Positions 1 to 7,862 of a stretch of DNA of 32,221 nt are shown here, one piece after another (position 1 is the first letter of the stretch; the number at the start of each line of letters is the position of its first letter). Position numbers and translations under genes: made by a program. The notes beneath the pieces were generated by a model. It made no database searches and was not told the origin of the DNA. It was given only the letters and a program-made list of their open reading frames with translations. The stretch is from the NCBI GenBank assembly GCA_002212725.1, contig MTCR01000158.1:1-32221 (forward strand). The letters run 5' to 3'. The DNA is from Sphingobacteriales bacterium TSM_CSM (GTDB taxonomy: Bacteria > Bacteroidota > Bacteroidia > Chitinophagales > UBA2359).

Positions 1-1258
1 TTACGGTAAGGCGCAGGTAAGCCATAAGGTCTTTTACCTCTTTGCGCTGGTAAAAAGACACACCGCCATATACGCGGTAGGCAATGCCCTTGCGGCGCAG
101 TTCTTCTTCAAAAGCGCGCGATTGGGCGTTGGTGCGGTACAGAATGGCAAAATCTTCGTTTTTAAAGTGCAGGCGCAGGCGGTCAATATAAATACTGTCC
201 ACTACCATTCGGGCTTCTTCGGTATCGGAGGCGGCGCGTATGAGTTGAATGTTGTGTCCGTCGTCGTTCTCGGTCCAGATGTTTTTGGTAATCTGACGAT
301 TGTTGGCGGCAATTACACGGTTGGCTACTTCCACAATTTTCCGGGAAGAGCGGTAGTTTTGCTCCAGTTTAAAAACAGCGGCTTCGGGGTAGTCGCGCTG
401 GAAGTTCAAAATATTTTCAATAGTTGCCCCTCTGAAAGCGTAAATGCTTTGAGCATCATCGCCCACTACACAGATACAGCGGTGGGGTTCGGCCAATTTT
501 TTTATAATGGCATACTGGGCAAAGTTGGTATCCTGAAACTCATCAACGAGCAGGTATTTAAAGCGGTTTTGGTATTTTTGGGCAATATCGGGGTGTTGGT
601 AGAGCAGGTGATAGGTATTGAGGAGCAGGTCGTCAAAATCCATAGCGCCCGACTGCCGGCAGCGGTTGGCGTAACGGGTATAAATTTCGGGCATCCGGGG
701 CAGGTTGGCGGCGGCATCGGCCAGGCGAATGTCGTCGTTTTTGGCGTACATGGCCGGGGTAATCAGGTTGTTTTTGGCATTGGAAATGCGGTTATATACC
801 ACATTAGTTTTGTACGCATCGGGGTTCAGGTTCAGTTCAGCTATAATGGTTTTGAGCAGGCTTTTGGTATCTTCGGCATCATAAACAGAAAAGTTGACCG
901 GATATCCCAGCGAGGCGGCTTCTATGCGCAAAATTCGGGCAAATATGGCGTGGAAAGTGCCCATCCAAAGTTTACCCGATGCCTCCGGACCGGCAATTGC
1001 GGTAATGCGTTCCTGCATTTCGCGGGCGGCCTTGTTGGTAAAGGTAAGCGCCAGAATGTTCCACGGGGCTTTACCCGTGTTAATGAGGTGGGCAATGCGG
1101 TAGGTAAGCACACGCGTTTTGCCCGACCCCGGCCCGGCAATAATCATTACCGGTCCTTCGGTGGTTTCTACGGCGGCGCGTTGCACCTTGTTCAGTTCTT
1201 CAAGGTAGCCAAATTTTGCCGGGTGCCGGTGCAAAGAGTCAAACAAATTGGGTTGCAT
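1..1258 (-). CDS. UvrD/PcrA-family ATP-dependent DNA helicase, N-terminal 419 residues (3' end outside window)
   Basis: This is a superfamily 1A 3'-5' DNA helicase, a family that acts in nucleotide excision repair, mismatch repair and removal of recombinase or transcription complexes from DNA. The reading frame is open from an ATG at 1258 to the left edge, so the gene is cut by the window and not truncated by mutation. Visible motifs are a Q-motif region (LNKVQRAAV, residues 22-30), Walker A AGPGSGKTR (41-49), LTFTNKAA motif Ia, VDEFQDTN (motif II), GDDAQSIYAFRG (motif III) and QNYRSS (motif IV). The start is fixed by the Q motif lying about 20 residues downstream and by a TAACTTTG -7 box only a few bases upstream, which would make the mRNA almost leaderless. 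It is divergent from the glycosyltransferase gene. A second, more divergent UvrD-type helicase lies at 7863-10094. I cannot separate UvrD from PcrA without the C terminus. Confidence 0.95.
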   Translation of the reverse strand, partial: MQPNLFDSLHRHPAKFGYLEELNKVQRAAVETTEGPVMIIAGPGSGKTRVLTYRIAHLINTGKAPWNILALTFTNKAAREMQERITAIAGPEASGKLWMGTFHAIFARILRIEAASLGYPVNFSVYDAEDTKSLLKTIIAELNLNPDAYKTNVVYNRISNAKNNLITPAMYAKNDDIRLADAAANLPRMPEIYTRYANRCRQSGAMDFDDLLLNTYHLLYQHPDIAQKYQNRFKYLLVDEFQDTNFAQYAIIKKLAEPHRCICVVGDDAQSIYAFRGATIENILNFQRDYPEAAVFKLEQNYRSSRKIVEVANRVIAANNRQITKNIWTENDDGHNIQLIRAASDTEEARMVVDSIYIDRLRLHFKNEDFAILYRTNAQSRAFEEELRRKGIAYRVYGGVSFYQRKEVKDLMAYLRLTV

Positions 1259-1263
1259 AGGTG

Positions 1264-1271
1264 CAAAGTTA
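1264..1271 (-). promoter_or_regulatory. -7 promoter box of the helicase gene
   Basis: On the minus strand this reads TAACTTTG, an exact match to the Bacteroidota -7 consensus TAnnTTTG. It ends 5 bases before the helicase ATG, so the predicted transcript start falls at or next to the start codon. I see no clear TTG -33 element at 19-21 bp. Confidence 0.6.
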
Positions 1272-1312
1272 CGCTTTTAGGGGCATAAATGAAAGTGTTG
1301 CGGCATAATGCT

Positions 1313-1320
1313 TATATTTG
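1313..1320 (+). promoter_or_regulatory. -7 promoter box of the glycosyltransferase gene
   Basis: TATATTTG matches TAnnTTTG. It lies downstream of the first in-frame ATG at 1289, which argues that the true start is one of the ATGs at 1337 or 1364. No good -33 element is visible. Confidence 0.5.
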
Positions 1321-1363
1321 TGCCCAATTAAACAAAATGGCGTTGCCGCAGCAACAGAAATAC

Positions 1364-2494
1364 ATGCCGCCCAAAGTTATAGCCGTAAGTACCCGTTTTT
1401 TAGTTAGCCGCCGGTTGGAAGGGGTGGCGCGTTTTACACTGGAAACCCTGCAACGCATTACCCCCAACCACCCCGAACACCGGTTTGTTTTTTTGTTTGA
1501 GCGCCCATACAGCGCCGAATTTATTTTTTCGGATAACATTACACCAAAGGTGGTGTTTCCGCCGGCCAGGCATCCCTTTTTGTGGTATTGGTGGTTTGAA
1601 TGGTCAATTCCGCGAATATTGCGGCAGGTAAAAGCCGATGTGTTTTTATCGCCCGATGGTTTTTGCTCATTAAGCACACCGGTAAAAACGGCTATGGTGG
1701 TACACGATATTGCCTTTGAACACTACCCCGAACAGGTGCCTTTTTTAGCCCGGAAATATTACGCCCGGTTTTCGGGGCAATATGCCCGCCGGGCCAACCG
1801 GCTTGTTGCAGTATCGGAATATACCAAACAAGATTTGGTAAACACTTATGGCATTTCGCCCCAAAAAATAGAGGTGGTGTATAACGGGGTAAACAGCATT
1901 TATATGCCGCTTACCGTGGCGCAACAGCAGGCAGTACAGCAACAATATGCCGGCGGAAACCCCTATTTTTTGTTTGTTGGCGCTATACACCCGCGCAAAA
2001 ACTTAGCCAACATACTGCGCGCTTTTGACCAACTGAAAGCCGGCGGCAACTGCAATGCCTTGTTTTTGGTTGCCGGCAGGCAGGCCTGGCAATGCCACGA
2101 TGCCATGGAGGTGTACCAAAACATGCAGCACAAAAACGCGGTGCGCTTCTTGGGGCATTTACAGCAGGAAGAACTTGCCCAATTGATGGGGGGAGCGCTT
2201 GCCCTGGTATATGCATCTGTGTTTGAAGGATTTGGTATTCCTATAGTAGAAGCCATGTGTGCCGAAACGGCAGTTATTACCTCTGACGCTTCTTCTATGC
2301 CCGAAGTTGCAGGCAATGCCGCCCTGCTAACCAACCCCCATTCGCCCGAAAGCATTTGCGCGGCAATGCAGCAACTGTTCTTTAATGCCGGTTTGCGCAA
2401 CAGCCTTATTGAAAAAGGACGCCTGCAAAGAACCCGCTTCAGTTGGGACGAATCGGCAAAAAAACTGTGGCAATCCGTGGAAAACCTGTTGTAG
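1364..2494 (+). CDS. Family-4 glycosyltransferase (GT-B fold)
   Basis: The product is a cytoplasmic retaining glycosyltransferase of the GT4 type, which transfers a sugar from a nucleotide donor, most likely during cell-surface polysaccharide or glycolipid synthesis; donor and acceptor cannot be read from sequence. The N-terminal part has the pattern IAVSTRFLVSRRLEGVARF, as in other Bacteroidota GT4 proteins that begin at this point. The C-terminal Rossmann domain has FVGAIHPRKNL and the donor-binding E-x7-E motif in FEGFGIPIVEAM. The frame is also open from ATGs at 1289 and 1337. I chose 1364 (376 residues) because it sits directly before the conserved first strand and because a -7 box at 1313-1320 lies inside the longest version. 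There is no partner sugar gene nearby, so it looks monocistronic. Confidence 0.88.
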   Translation: MPPKVIAVSTRFLVSRRLEGVARFTLETLQRITPNHPEHRFVFLFERPYSAEFIFSDNITPKVVFPPARHPFLWYWWFEWSIPRILRQVKADVFLSPDGFCSLSTPVKTAMVVHDIAFEHYPEQVPFLARKYYARFSGQYARRANRLVAVSEYTKQDLVNTYGISPQKIEVVYNGVNSIYMPLTVAQQQAVQQQYAGGNPYFLFVGAIHPRKNLANILRAFDQLKAGGNCNALFLVAGRQAWQCHDAMEVYQNMQHKNAVRFLGHLQQEELAQLMGGALALVYASVFEGFGIPIVEAMCAETAVITSDASSMPEVAGNAALLTNPHSPESICAAMQQLFFNAGLRNSLIEKGRLQRTRFSWDESAKKLWQSVENLL

Positions 2495-2549
2495 AAAATC
2501 ATAACAAAACAATAAAACAAGTATTTTTTTTGAACAGGGAACTAAAAAG

Positions 2550-2580
2550 TTGCATTTTTGGTTATTTACCTGTAAATTTG
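2550..2580 (+). promoter_or_regulatory. Promoter of the yqeY-cvpA pair
   Basis: TTG at 2550-2552, a 20-bp spacer and TAAATTTG at 2573-2580 form a near-ideal Bacteroidota sigma-ABfr promoter. The predicted start near 2587 gives a leader of about 95 bases before the ATG at 2683. Confidence 0.7.
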
Positions 2581-2682
2581 TACTTTATATGCGCTCAGGT
2601 AAAGTAAAACTTTAAGTAACCAAAGGGGTTCGCATTTAAATAGCGCATGTATTTAAACCATAAATTACTGATTTAGAACGCA

Positions 2683-3135
2683 ATGAGCTTAGAACAACAA
2701 ATTAATTCCGATATTAAAACTGCCATGCTGGCCAAAGACCAGGTTACGCTTAGGGGGCTAAGAGCCATAAAAGCCGCTATTTTGCTGGCAAAAACCGAAA
2801 AAAGCGCAGGTCCGGAAATGAGCACAGAAACAGAAATTGCCGTGCTTACCAAATTGGTAAAGCAACGCCGGGATTCCATGTCTATTTATGAGCAACAAGG
2901 CCGGCAAGACCTGGCACAAGTAGAAGCCGAAGAAGTGGAAGTAATTGAGCGCTACCTGCCCAAGCAATTAACCGGCGAAGAACTGAAAAGCGCATTGCTG
3001 CATATTATTGAACAAACGGGCGCCAAATCGGCGGCCGATATGGGCAAGGTAATGGGTGCAGCTACCAAACAACTGGCCGGCAAAGCCGATGGGCGTGCCA
3101 TTGCAGCCATGGTAAAAGAATTGCTGCAAAAGTAA
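2683..3135 (+). CDS. GatB/YqeY domain-containing protein
   Basis: This 150-residue protein is a stand-alone YqeY domain, related to the C-terminal tRNA-contacting domain of the GatB subunit of glutamyl-tRNA amidotransferase. Its cellular role is not established. Visible family features are the helical start LEQQINSDIKTAMLAKDQVTLRGLRAI, the EIAVLTKLVKQRRDS helix, ERYLPKQLT and the C-terminal GKVMGAATKQLAGKADGRAIAAMVK. The length is typical. The start is the first ATG after a well-formed promoter at 2550-2580. The cvpA-like gene begins 75 bases downstream on the same strand with no terminator between, so the two are probably co-transcribed. Confidence 0.92.
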   Translation: MSLEQQINSDIKTAMLAKDQVTLRGLRAIKAAILLAKTEKSAGPEMSTETEIAVLTKLVKQRRDSMSIYEQQGRQDLAQVEAEEVEVIERYLPKQLTGEELKSALLHIIEQTGAKSAADMGKVMGAATKQLAGKADGRAIAAMVKELLQK

Positions 3136-3210
3136 ACCGGCTTTACATGTCCTGCCAAACATTTTGTAATAAAAGCGGCGGGGTGTTTTCTTACAATTTA
3201 AACCTGCACA

Positions 3211-3834
3211 ATGAACCCTATTGACCTTGCTTTTGCTGCTGTTTTGGGGTATGGTATATATAAAGGCATTAAAGGTGGTTTTGTAAATGCCATCTGGATG
3301 CTGGTACAAGTAACCGGCGCTCTTATTGTTGCCCTTCGTTTCAGCTATATTGCCAGCAGTATTTTTGAGCGCATGTTTAATGTAAGCGGTGTGTACACAC
3401 CGCTTATGGCATTTATATTTGTGTTTTTGCTGGCTTTGGGCACCTTTTATGTAGTTGGCGAGGGTTTTACCCTTTTTATGAAGGCAGCCCATGTAAGCAC
3501 CATGAGCCGCACCGTAGGCATTGTTATTTGGTGTATTTTGCTTACCATTGGCTTTAGCTTTGGGCTGCAACTGAGCGATGGCGCCAATATGCTTACCCGC
3601 AGCGTAAAAGAAAACTCAAAGGTATATGCCTATATTGAACCCATGGCCAGCGTGTTGCTTTGCAAACTTGATTTTGTGGGTCCTTCGGCTTCTAAAGTGC
3701 TGGAATCTATAGGGCAAATTACCAAAGTAGCCATAGACAAAGCCGTAGGCGAATGCGGCAGCAGTTCTACTGTTACCACCACCACCAATAATACTACCGT
3801 TCCCGATTCTTTATCGAGGAGTAATAAACCATAG
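3211..3834 (+). CDS. CvpA family membrane protein
   Basis: This 207-residue inner-membrane protein belongs to the CvpA family (first described for colicin V production in E. coli; its general molecular function is uncertain). The N terminus NPIDLAFAAVLGYGIYKGIKGGFVNAI is the family signature: an acidic residue followed by a helix and a K-G-x-x-G-G-F turn. Four hydrophobic segments are visible at roughly residues 5-22, 27-48, 62-85 and 102-120. The C-terminal tail after residue 175 is Ser/Thr-rich, includes TVTTTTNNTT, and looks disordered. It follows the yqeY-like gene by 75 bases and converges on the GSCFA gene. Confidence 0.85.
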   Translation: MNPIDLAFAAVLGYGIYKGIKGGFVNAIWMLVQVTGALIVALRFSYIASSIFERMFNVSGVYTPLMAFIFVFLLALGTFYVVGEGFTLFMKAAHVSTMSRTVGIVIWCILLTIGFSFGLQLSDGANMLTRSVKENSKVYAYIEPMASVLLCKLDFVGPSASKVLESIGQITKVAIDKAVGECGSSSTVTTTTNNTTVPDSLSRSNKP

Positions 3835-3854
3835 CAGGGGGTGTGTTGCAGGCT

Positions 3855-3871
3855 AAACCCATAATTGGGTT
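3855..3871. terminator. Small hairpin between convergent genes, possible terminator
   Basis: AACCC (3856-3860) and GGGTT (3867-3871) pair around the loop ATAATT, in the 36-base gap between the cvpA-like and GSCFA genes. The stem is short and no long T-run follows, so the call is tentative. Confidence 0.35.
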
Positions 3872-4860
3872 CAGAGGTGGTATATGGTTTGCAGGTATTG
3901 CAATTCTTCTTCAAAATTAAGGCCGGCATGTTGCTGCAGCAGTTGTTTAATGGCAGTAGTTTGTTGAAGCGCAAACTGCCGGGCGGTGTGGGCATGCGGG
4001 TTGAAAGGAGTATGCCGGCAGGCTTTGGTTATTTTTTCAATCTTGTGCATTAAGTCGCGGGTTTCGGCGCTAAAATACACATCGGAAAACTTTTGCCAAA
4101 TGTACTCAATGGCCATGGGGGCAGGGTGCAGCATATCGGGTTGGTAAAAGCGGTAGTCGCGCAAATCGTCCATTACCAGTTCATAAGCCGGAAAATAATC
4201 TGCCCTTCCCTGAAACAATTGTGCAAGTTCGTGGGCGGCAACCAAAAGGGTGGCCTTGCTTAATTGGTTGTTTATTGCACCGTCTTTCCAATGCCTTACA
4301 GGGCTAACGGTAAGTATAACCCGCAATTGGGGGTTGGTTTGCAGAAGGCGGCTCAAAACGGGTTGCAAGGCAGCTACAACATCGGGCACTGTAAGGCGGG
4401 TGCGGGTAAAAAACGCATCGGGCAGTTTGTGGCAGTTGGCAACGGTTTGCCCGTTACTTTTCAGGCGGTAAACAAAAGCTGTTCCAAGGGTAATAATAAG
4501 GTATTGTGCTTGCAGCAGGGCGGCGCTGCCTTGCTCAAGGGCAGCATTTATGTTGTGGAGGCATTGCCCGGCATTGGCATGAGAAAAACTGCCGTGGTGG
4601 GCAAAACTCAACCACTGTTCATTATAATAATGCAGGTCGTTTTGGGTAAAACGGGCATTATCGGCCAGTAATTGCAGGGTTTGCGCCACCGATTCGGGAT
4701 TATATACAATACCCGACGGGTTAATTACTGCGTTAAACTTATAGTCCTGCAACAATTGCCCCATATTTTGTGCAAAACAAGAACCCAAAAGCACTACTTT
4801 TCCGGCGTGCGCAATAGGATATGCCGATGCCGGCAGGGTAATTTCGGTACGAAACTGCAT
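3871..4860 (-). CDS. GSCFA domain-containing protein (SGNH-hydrolase-like)
   Basis: The product (329 residues) carries the family-defining motif GSCFA at residues 26-30 within VVLLGSCFAQNMG, and a C-terminal DMLHPAPMAIEYIW that resembles the catalytic Asp-x-x-His block of SGNH/GDSL esterases. The conserved TVSPVRHWKDG lies in between. GSCFA proteins are common in Bacteroidota; a hydrolase role on an acylated substrate is inference and no substrate is known to me. There is no signal peptide. The frame is open for another 20 codons upstream, but the ATG at 4860 places the conserved start directly after it and sits about 20 bases downstream of a TATTTTTG box, so I use it. It is convergent with cvpA and appears monocistronic. 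Confidence 0.9.
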   Translation of the reverse strand: MQFRTEITLPASAYPIAHAGKVVLLGSCFAQNMGQLLQDYKFNAVINPSGIVYNPESVAQTLQLLADNARFTQNDLHYYNEQWLSFAHHGSFSHANAGQCLHNINAALEQGSAALLQAQYLIITLGTAFVYRLKSNGQTVANCHKLPDAFFTRTRLTVPDVVAALQPVLSRLLQTNPQLRVILTVSPVRHWKDGAINNQLSKATLLVAAHELAQLFQGRADYFPAYELVMDDLRDYRFYQPDMLHPAPMAIEYIWQKFSDVYFSAETRDLMHKIEKITKACRHTPFNPHAHTARQFALQQTTAIKQLLQQHAGLNFEEELQYLQTIYHL

Positions 4861-4879
4861 AAAACAGGGTTTTATGGTG

Positions 4880-4887
4880 CAAAAATA
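4880..4887 (-). promoter_or_regulatory. -7 promoter box of the GSCFA gene
   Basis: It reads TATTTTTG on the minus strand, 19 bases before the ATG at 4860. It excludes the longer reading frame starting at 4920 as the real start. Confidence 0.55.
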
Positions 4888-5087
4888 CAACACAACCGGT
4901 AAGCGCTGCCCTGTAAACAAGGTTTTACCCGACTGTTTTTTTTAAAAAGTCAACCAGATAAAAGCATTTTACCAAATGTAACACAGCCTTTTTCCCCTTT
5001 TTTAACACATATTTTTGCCTTAATCCTCAGAAACAGGTAAAAAAGAGAAGAAAATTACACAAACCGGCAACCAATTTAAAAAAACAC

Positions 5088-5117
5088 TTGAATTTATGTG
5101 CAAAAGGTGTAACTTTG
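5088..5117 (+). promoter_or_regulatory. Promoter of the PpiD-like foldase gene
   Basis: TTG at 5088-5090, a 19-bp spacer and TAACTTTG at 5110-5117 fit the Bacteroidota consensus exactly. The TTG that could be taken as a start codon at 5088 is the -33 element itself, so the gene starts at the ATG at 5148. Confidence 0.8.
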
Positions 5118-5147
5118 CACGCAATTTTTCAAAAATCAGAATCCGCA

Positions 5148-7286
5148 ATGGCTGTAATAGAAAAAATACGTCAGAGAGTAGGTTTGGTGGTATTTCTTAT
5201 AGCGGCTGCTATAGTAGCCTTTTTATTAATGGATGCGCTGAATACCACCTCGCGCATGGCAGGAAACTCCCCCGTTATTGGTGCAGTAGATGGTGAAAAA
5301 ATTGACTACCAGAACTACCAGGCCAAAATAGAGCAAATTACCGATAATTACCAGAACAACCAAATGGAAATTACCGATGAAACGCGTATGCAGATACGTG
5401 AACAAGCCTGGAACCAGGAAGTGGAAGAAACACTGCTGCGCCGCGCTTACGATGCATTGGGTATTTCCATTACCAAAGAAGAAATGGAATCGCTTTTTAC
5501 CGGCGACAACCTTCACGCTTCTATTAAAAGCGCTGCCGCTTTTCAGGATGAAAACGGACAATTCAGCCGCGATAAACTGGCACAATACGTTAAATCTTTT
5601 ACCGATGGCACCGAAGAAGGTAAAGCCCGCCAACGGCAATGGAAACGTTTTGAAGAATCGGTTCTTAAAGACGAACTGAAACAAAAATACACCAACCTTA
5701 TTAAAAAAGCGGTGTATGTGCCCTCGTGGTATGCCAAGGAAGTGTATGTTGACAAAAACAAAAAAGCCAATGTTAATTACGTTTTTGTTCCATATACTAC
5801 CATTCAGGATACCGAAGTTTCTTTTACCGACAGCGACCTGAAAGCCTATCTGAACAAGAACAAGGAAAAATTCAAACAAAAGGACTCCAAAACCATAGAA
5901 TACCTTACGTTTGACGTAATTCCAACGGCTGAAGACAGTGCCGCTGCCCGCAAAACAGTGGCCGATAACCTGGAACCTTTTAAAACGAGCGAGGATGCCG
6001 GCCGTTTTGTGAAAATTCAAAACTCCGACACGCCTTTTTCTGACAAATACATGAAAAAAGACGAGGTAAGCGGTGCGGTTAAAGACTCGCTGTTCAGCGT
6101 GGCTACGGGTACGGTTATTGGCCCTTACTACGAAGCCGGCGCCTATAAACTGGTAAAACTTATTGACCGCAAAATGATTGCCGACTCGGTAAAAGTGCGC
6201 CAGATTATTAAAATCGCCTCCGACCAGGCATCGGCCACCAAAGCAAAAACCACCATAGACAGCCTTAAAACCGTACTTGAAAAGGGCGGCGATTTTGCTG
6301 CGCTGGCTGCCCAGTTTTCAGATGACCCCACCACCAAAGACAAGGGCGGCGATATGGGGTATGTAAAACCCGATGCCATTAACCCCGACCTTGCCAAAGC
6401 TATTTTCTACGAGCACAAAAAAGGCGATATTTTTACCGTACCCACCCAACAGGGCTTGTATCTGGTTCAAATTACCGAAGCCAACCCCAATGCAGAAGCG
6501 GTAAAATTTGCTACCTTCAGCAAAAATGTGGAACCCAGCGAACAAACCCGCAACGCCGCTTTTGCCAAAGCACAACAGTTTGCCGGCGCCAATACCACCG
6601 CCGATGCCTTTAGAAAAGCCGCAACCGACCAAAACCTCATTATTAAAAAAGCCGAAAATATTGAAAAAAATACCTACAATATTACCGGCCTTGGTATTAG
6701 CGAAGAAATTGCCACCTGGGCTTTTTTGAACGAAGCCGGTAATGTAAGTTCGCGTATTTTCCAGATTGAAGAGGATTTGAAAGACGGCAGCGGACGCTCT
6801 AAAACCATTTATGTGCTGCCCATGGTTTCGGGCGCAAAAGCCGAAGGAACCGCCTCTGTTGACGATGTAAGAACTCAACTGGAAGCAGAAGTAAGAAAAG
6901 AAAAGAAAGCCGAAAAAATTGTTGCCAAAATTGGCAGCGCTGCCGATTTACAAGCCATAGCAACCGCCACCGGACAGGAAGTAAAGAGTGCCGCCGAACT
7001 TGATTTTAACTCTTTTAGCTTAGCAGACCTTGGCCGCGAACCGCAGGTACAGGGTAAACTGTTTGGGCTGCAACCTTCGGCTGTTTCTAAACCTATTGTT
7101 GGCGATAAAGGGGTGTATGTGGTGCAGGTAACTTCTTTTACCGATGCCACGCCGCCGGCCGACCTGTCTGCTACCAAAGCTGAAATTGGACAACCCCTGA
7201 AACAAAGCGCAGATTTTGGCGTAATTCAGGCACTTACCAAAGCTGCTAAAGTAGATGATGAGCGCTACAAAACCCGCCGTTATTAA
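5148..7286 (+). CDS. PpiD/SurA-like periplasmic peptidyl-prolyl isomerase
   Basis: The 712-residue product is a membrane-anchored foldase, which in the PpiD family helps newly exported proteins fold in the periplasm. Residues 1-10 are short and cytoplasmic (MAVIEKIRQR), followed by one membrane helix at about 11-29 (VGLVVFLIAAAIVAFLLMDAL). A SurA-N-type helical region with the typical VDGEKIDYQNYQAKIEQ follows. The parvulin (PpiC) domain lies at about residues 345-445, with VRQIIKI, GGDFAALAAQFSDDP, GGDMGYV and KGDIFTVPTQQGLYLVQI. A second, degenerate parvulin-like region may follow near residues 520-690. The start at 5148 is set by the membrane anchor and by the promoter at 5088-5117. A strong terminator lies 70 bases after the stop, so the gene is monocistronic. 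Confidence 0.93.
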   Translation: MAVIEKIRQRVGLVVFLIAAAIVAFLLMDALNTTSRMAGNSPVIGAVDGEKIDYQNYQAKIEQITDNYQNNQMEITDETRMQIREQAWNQEVEETLLRRAYDALGISITKEEMESLFTGDNLHASIKSAAAFQDENGQFSRDKLAQYVKSFTDGTEEGKARQRQWKRFEESVLKDELKQKYTNLIKKAVYVPSWYAKEVYVDKNKKANVNYVFVPYTTIQDTEVSFTDSDLKAYLNKNKEKFKQKDSKTIEYLTFDVIPTAEDSAAARKTVADNLEPFKTSEDAGRFVKIQNSDTPFSDKYMKKDEVSGAVKDSLFSVATGTVIGPYYEAGAYKLVKLIDRKMIADSVKVRQIIKIASDQASATKAKTTIDSLKTVLEKGGDFAALAAQFSDDPTTKDKGGDMGYVKPDAINPDLAKAIFYEHKKGDIFTVPTQQGLYLVQITEANPNAEAVKFATFSKNVEPSEQTRNAAFAKAQQFAGANTTADAFRKAATDQNLIIKKAENIEKNTYNITGLGISEEIATWAFLNEAGNVSSRIFQIEEDLKDGSGRSKTIYVLPMVSGAKAEGTASVDDVRTQLEAEVRKEKKAEKIVAKIGSAADLQAIATATGQEVKSAAELDFNSFSLADLGREPQVQGKLFGLQPSAVSKPIVGDKGVYVVQVTSFTDATPPADLSATKAEIGQPLKQSADFGVIQALTKAAKVDDERYKTRRY

Positions 7287-7355
7287 TAGCTGCTTTAACC
7301 ACAAACAAAGCGCTTCCGGGTTTTGCGCGATTTGATTTTTAATTGTTGTATTTAT

Positions 7356-7396
7356 CAAAAATCCCTGTATTGCAAATGTCAATACAGGGATTTTTG
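7356..7396. terminator. Strong bidirectional intrinsic terminator
   Basis: The 17-bp perfect stem CAAAAATCCCTGTATTG (7356-7372) pairs with 7380-7396 around the 7-base loop CAAATGT. The A/T ends of the stem supply a U-tract on both strands. It ends the PpiD-like transcript and can also stop transcription arriving from the minus-strand helicase operon. Confidence 0.88.
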
Positions 7397-7598
7397 CTTT
7401 TCTGGCATAAACTTAGCCGATTTCCAATGGTATAACATGATTTTATTATAGATTATTTTTATATATGAAAATATACGCAAATGTATAAGGCAAAACCGAA
7501 AGCCTTTTGCTGTTGCCGACTGCCTGTGTATTTACCGGTTTTCCTGTAATACTGCTAAATGCTTTGCAAACTCTTGCACTGCATGGCAAGCAACGGTA
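7397..7598. other. AT-rich intergenic stretch, no gene seen
   Basis: Between the terminator and the small minus-strand gene the DNA is very AT-rich around 7430-7490 and contains no convincing reading frame. A short stem AAGGC/GCCTT sits near 7480-7505. I see nothing else in it. Confidence 0.5.
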
Positions 7599-7823
7599 TT
7601 ATTCCTCCATTTCGTAGCCGGTGTAGCGGTTTTCGGCTTCATCGGGGTCTAAGTCAAGAGCTTCCAGGTCGGCTTCGGTATAGGTTTTTAATATTTCCAG
7701 GTATTCGGGGTCTTCCTGGTATTCCTCTGTGGCAGGCGTAGTTTGTTGTATGTCGGGTTGCTCCTGTGGTAAAGGTGTTTTTTTCAGGACATCGGGTTTT
7801 GTTTTAAGGTTTTTCCGTTTCAT
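7599..7823 (-). CDS. Small acidic hypothetical protein behind the UvrD-type helicase
   Basis: This 74-residue product is not a family I recognise. The N-terminal third is basic (MKRKNLKTKPDVLKK), the middle is Pro/Gln/Thr-rich and the C-terminal half is strongly acidic, with DPEYLEILKTYTEADLEALDLDPDEAENRY. There is no signal peptide or membrane segment. It begins 39 bases after the stop of the helicase gene on the same strand, with no terminator between, and ends upstream of a bidirectional terminator, so it probably shares the helicase transcript. The composition suggests a flexible adaptor, but that is inference. It could be a spurious frame; the consistent Glu/Asp/Leu periodicity and operon position favour a real gene. 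Confidence 0.6.
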   Translation of the reverse strand: MKRKNLKTKPDVLKKTPLPQEQPDIQQTTPATEEYQEDPEYLEILKTYTEADLEALDLDPDEAENRYTGYEMEE

Positions 7824-7862
7824 ACAAAATTAAAAATTTAATTACAGGTAATGGGGCCGGGG

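Noticed and set aside
122..1288. A 388-codon open frame on the plus strand
   Set aside because: It is the antisense shadow of the UvrD/PcrA gene, whose minus-strand translation shows all helicase motifs; the plus-strand product is low-complexity Gly/Val/Phe without a domain.
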